A stretch of DNA of 7,420 nt, taken from the NCBI GenBank assembly GCA_030544165.1, contig JAUNRP010000100.1:1-7420 (forward strand). The letters run 5' to 3'. The position numbers were made by a program, and so were the translations under genes. This document shows positions 4,874 to 7,420 of this stretch, in pieces (the stretch's first letter is position 1; the number at the start of each line of letters is the position of its first letter). Below the pieces are notes generated by a model that was not told the DNA's origin, made no database searches, and saw nothing but the letters and a program-made list of their open reading frames with translations. Source of the stretch: a bacterium (GTDB lineage: Bacteria; Actinomycetota; Actinomycetes; Actinomycetales; Actinomycetaceae).

Positions 4874-5104
4874 GTGTCGCAGCACGAGGCAGGGCTCAAT
4901 CTCTACAGGCTTTGGGGTTCGAGAGTGTGGGCCGTTCTTGCGGACGGCAGAAGGGTCGGGATGGACGCACTTCGAGCCGAAGAGATCCTCATGCTGACCG
5001 GCGATGGGGTAGGCCGAATGCGGCGCGCGAGGGCAACAGTCAGGTGGGTGCCCGATCAATTAGAGCGCACGGCGGCGTGGGGGTTGGCCCCCGGTCGGGG
5101 CGCC
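4874..5104 (+). pseudogene. Possible 5' remnant of an unrecognised gene
   Basis: From the GTG at 4874, with TAGGAGG seven bases before it, the frame reads MSQHEAGLNLYRLWGSRVWA, then VLADGRRVGMDALRAEEILM and a basic stretch ending VRWVPDQLERTAAW. It looks protein-like, with moderate G/C third positions resembling the other genes of this less GC-rich region. The frame meets no stop before 5104 and runs on antisense through the opposite glucosidase gene to the window edge. That continuation is a shadow, so the original 3' end seems to have been lost or replaced. I do not recognise a family. It could equally be chance open frame downstream of a fortuitous ribosome binding site. I end the feature at 5104 by choice, where the opposing gene begins. 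Confidence 0.3.
5068..5100 (-). terminator. Candidate terminator cluster of the glucosidase gene
   Basis: Just beyond the minus-strand stop codon at 5105 are three short GC hairpins that partly exclude each other. They are CCCC-GGTC-GGGG (5089-5100), GGGGG-TTGG-CCCCC (5079-5092) and CACG-GCGG-CGTG (5068-5079), plus-strand reading. Position and strength suggest transcription termination, although no T tract follows. Confidence 0.45.
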
Positions 5105-7420
5105 CTAGCGCTCGGAGTCTTCTGGCGGCTCTGGCGCTCTGTGCGAGCAGATCCAGTGCGCCACATATCCCGTCCAGCCGGTCTGGTGGGTGGCGCCGAG
5201 CCCGCGGCCGTCGTCGCCGTCGAAGTACTCGGCGAACGTCACATGCTCATCCCACAGCGGCCCGGAGGGGATCTCCCGCGGAGTCCCCGGACGCCGCCCG
5301 TCCTCACCGGGGAGGAACAACGAGACCAGCCGCTCCTCCAACTCGTCCGCCACCTCAATCAGCGGCACCTGCGAACCGGATCCCACCGGGTACTCCACCG
5401 TCATCTCCTCGAACGCGCCCGCGTACTCCCGCATCGCGTCCAGCAGCAGCGCGTTCACCGGGATCCACACCGGCCCCCGCCAGTTCGAGTTGCCCCCGAA
5501 CATCGCCGTGGTGGACTCACCCGGCACGTACCCGATCCACAACTCCTCCTCGCCCACCCGGGCGCACACCGGCTCCCGGTACGCGGCGGACAGGGACCGG
5601 ATCCCGTGCGGAGCCAGGAACTCGGACGGGTCCAGCATCCGGGCCAGCAGCCGCTGCGCCCGCTCCGGCCCCACCAGCGTCAACACCATCTCCAGCCCGT
5701 CCGGCGTGACCTCCCGGGCCAGGGCCGTGAGCTGGTCCGGCTTGTGTTCGTCCAACCAGCGCAGCCGGGACATGTAATCGGTCAGCTCCCGGCTCACCCA
5801 CGCGGGGATCGGCGCGATCGCCATGAACGGCAACAGCCCCACCATGGAGCGCACCTTCAGCAACCTCCGGGAATCCCCGGCCACGATCATGTCGTAGAAG
5901 AACCCGTCCTCCTCGTCCCACGGGATCACGGCATCGCCCCCGGAGGGCCCGCCCACCTCCATCGCCTCGGCGATCGAGAAGAACCGCTGCAGGAAGGTGG
6001 ACGCGAGGTCGTCCCACGCCGGATCCTCCCGAGCCAGCTCCAGGGCCATCCGCAGCATCACGCCGGAGAGGAACGCCACCCACGCGGTGGCGTCCGCCTG
6101 CTCGAGCCGCTTCCCGTCGGGCAGCCCCTCCGAGCGATCGAACAGCCCAATGTTGTCCATGCCCAGGAACCCGCCCTCGAACAGGTTGGAGCCATCCGGG
6201 TCCTTGCGGTTGATCCACCACGAGTAGTTCATCACCAGCTTGGTGAGCACGCGCACCAGGAAGCGGCGGTCCCAGGCGCCGTCGATCAGGTAGACCTCCC
6301 ACGCGGCCCACGCGATGGTGGGCGGGTTCACGTCATCGAAGTTCCACTCGTACGCCGCGAACGCCCCGTCCGGGTTCTGCGCCCACTCGCGGCACATCAG
6401 CACGATCTGTTCCTTCGCGAACGCCGGGTCCACATGCGCGAACGCCACGCAGTGGAACGCCGTGTCCCACGTGGCGAACCACGGGTACTCCCACTCATCC
6501 GGCATCGAGATCACGTCCGCCAGGGACAGGTGCTCCCAGCGCGCGTTGCGCTCCCCAGCCCGACCCGGCACCGGCGTCGTCGAGGACCCCGGGTCCCCCT
6601 CCAGCCACTGCGAGACGTCGTACCGGTAGACCTGCTTGTTCCACATGAGCCCCGCAAAGGCGCGGCGGGCAACGTGGGTGCGCTCCGCCGTCGTGGGGGG
6701 AATGACGTGCGAGTAGAACTCATCCGCCTCCGCCCTGCGGTCCTTGAGCGTCTCGTTGAACGAGCGCCCGAGCGGCGCGTGGGACGCCGTATCCGCCGCC
6801 AGCCGCAGCCGCACCGTCACGGTCTCGCCGGGCTCCACGGAATCGAAGCGGTACAGCAACCCCATGCGCGTGCCGAGCTCCTCCGGGTTGCACGCGTCCT
6901 CCTCGTCGCCCACCACGTACCGGTTGAAGGCGTCCTTCGGGTACGACGACGCAGCCTCAGTCCCGTAGAGCGCCTCACTGTTGGTCTCGTTATCGCAGGC
7001 CAGGACCTCCGGGGTGCCCTCCGCGGAGAGCACGTACGTCCCCAGTGCCTCGTGCTGGGCGCGGATGGTCACTCCCGAGGTGCGCCCCACCCGCACGTTG
7101 GGCACGTGCTCCAGGGTGGGCACCCGCGGATCGCGCCCCCACGCCCACGTGTTACGGAAGGTGAGCTGGGGGAGGAGGTCCAACGGCGCCGCCTCCGGGC
7201 CCTGGTTGGTGGCCGTGATCTCGATGCAGATGTCCGTGGGGGAGGCCTTCGCGTGCGTCACCACCACATCAAAGAAGCGGTCCTCCTCGAACGCGCCCGT
7301 GTCCGCGAGCTCGTACTCGTGGTCCTCGAACCCGCGCCGGGCGTTCTCCTCGCGGAGCTCGGCGTAGGGGAAGGCCATCTGCGGGTAGCGGTAGAGGTAC
7401 TGGGACCAGGAGTGGGTGGG
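5105..7420 (-). CDS. GH63/MGH1-like glucosidase, C-terminal 771 residues (5' end outside window)
   Basis: The frame stays open to the right edge. Residues HSWSQYLYRYPQ before the internal ATG at 7378 continue the family pattern (QYLY.YPQ.A.PY), so the true start lies beyond 7420 and 7378 is not it. Numbering from the Met at 7378, a beta-rich N-terminal part (about 1-200) contains YELADTGAFEEDRFFDVVV. An (alpha/alpha)6-type catalytic domain follows, with WFATWDTAFHCVAFAHVDP (about 300-318), EGGFLGMDNIGLFDRS (401-416), GNSNWRGPVWIPVN (629-642) and FAEYFDGDDGRGLGATHQTG (714-733). By analogy with GH63 and mannosylglycerate-hydrolase-like enzymes, Asp305 of WDT and Glu716 are the probable acid and base. 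No signal peptide or membrane segment is seen, but the N-terminus is missing. It probably acts on a glucoside or compatible-solute glycoside; the substrate cannot be read. The gene is strongly GC-rich and core-like. Confidence 0.88.
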   Translation of the reverse strand, partial: PTHSWSQYLYRYPQMAFPYAELREENARRGFEDHEYELADTGAFEEDRFFDVVVTHAKASPTDICIEITATNQGPEAAPLDLLPQLTFRNTWAWGRDPRVPTLEHVPNVRVGRTSGVTIRAQHEALGTYVLSAEGTPEVLACDNETNSEALYGTEAASSYPKDAFNRYVVGDEEDACNPEELGTRMGLLYRFDSVEPGETVTVRLRLAADTASHAPLGRSFNETLKDRRAEADEFYSHVIPPTTAERTHVARRAFAGLMWNKQVYRYDVSQWLEGDPGSSTTPVPGRAGERNARWEHLSLADVISMPDEWEYPWFATWDTAFHCVAFAHVDPAFAKEQIVLMCREWAQNPDGAFAAYEWNFDDVNPPTIAWAAWEVYLIDGAWDRRFLVRVLTKLVMNYSWWINRKDPDGSNLFEGGFLGMDNIGLFDRSEGLPDGKRLEQADATAWVAFLSGVMLRMALELAREDPAWDDLASTFLQRFFSIAEAMEVGGPSGGDAVIPWDEEDGFFYDMIVAGDSRRLLKVRSMVGLLPFMAIAPIPAWVSRELTDYMSRLRWLDEHKPDQLTALAREVTPDGLEMVLTLVGPERAQRLLARMLDPSEFLAPHGIRSLSAAYREPVCARVGEEELWIGYVPGESTTAMFGGNSNWRGPVWIPVNALLLDAMREYAGAFEEMTVEYPVGSGSQVPLIEVADELEERLVSLFLPGEDGRRPGTPREIPSGPLWDEHVTFAEYFDGDDGRGLGATHQTGWTGYVAHWICSHRAPEPPEDSER

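Noticed and set aside
4853..5059. A 68-residue minus-strand frame opposite the 4874 leader.
   Set aside because: It has no good ribosome binding site and a Pro/His/Cys-rich composition with no recognisable features.
4874..7420. A plus-strand frame open without a stop for about 849 codons, antisense to the glucosidase.
   Set aside because: It is codon-aligned with the real gene, so a stop could arise only where the glucosidase uses TTA, CTA or TCA codons, which are rare in such GC-rich genes. Beyond 5105 its product is rich in His, Arg, Gln and Pro, typical of a shadow frame. Only the portion upstream of 5105 is kept as a tentative remnant.

Overview
The window looks like chromosomal DNA from a high-GC actinobacterium. 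The genes are GC-rich with G/C-heavy third codon positions, use both ATG and GTG starts, and encode families common in Actinomycetota (TetR and PadR regulators, tandem VOC proteins, a large GH63-type glucosidase). A member of Micrococcales would fit, but genus cannot be read from this sequence.

Region 1 (about 1-2904) is a divergent regulatory unit. A TetR/AcrR-family repressor (2251-2904, +) faces a medium-chain NAD(P)H dehydrogenase/quinone-oxidoreductase-like enzyme (975-2168, -). A two-domain VOC (glyoxalase/bleomycin-resistance fold) protein follows the enzyme on the same strand (110-934, -). The 82-bp space between repressor and oxidoreductase holds two copies of a near-palindromic 13-bp site, 28 bp apart, the likely operators. 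The oxidoreductase is unusual: a block of three tandem 51-bp repeats (17 residues each) sits in frame just before its nucleotide-binding domain.

Region 2 (about 2905-5104) is visibly less GC-rich and reads like an accessory cassette. A PadR-family regulator (3509-3853, -) and a small membrane protein with an N-terminal HAAS-like helical domain (2976-3509, -) share a TAATG stop/start overlap. Divergent from them is a secreted protein of unknown function (4033-4710, +). Their shared 179-bp promoter region carries two copies of one 17-bp site in mirror orientation (3882-3898 and 3958-3974), so PadR probably controls both directions. A strong hairpin terminator follows the secreted gene. Beyond it is a palindrome-rich leader with a very good ribosome binding site at 4861-4867 and a GTG at 4874. 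That reading frame has no stop of its own and may be the 5' remnant of a truncated gene.

Region 3 (5105-7420) is the C-terminal 771 residues of a large GH63/MGH1-like glucosidase on the minus strand, whose N-terminus lies beyond the right edge.

No tRNA, rRNA, CRISPR array, transposase or known defence system was found. The least ordinary items are the repeat insertion in the dehydrogenase, the PadR-HAAS-secreted-protein cassette with mirrored operators, and the structured leader before 4874.
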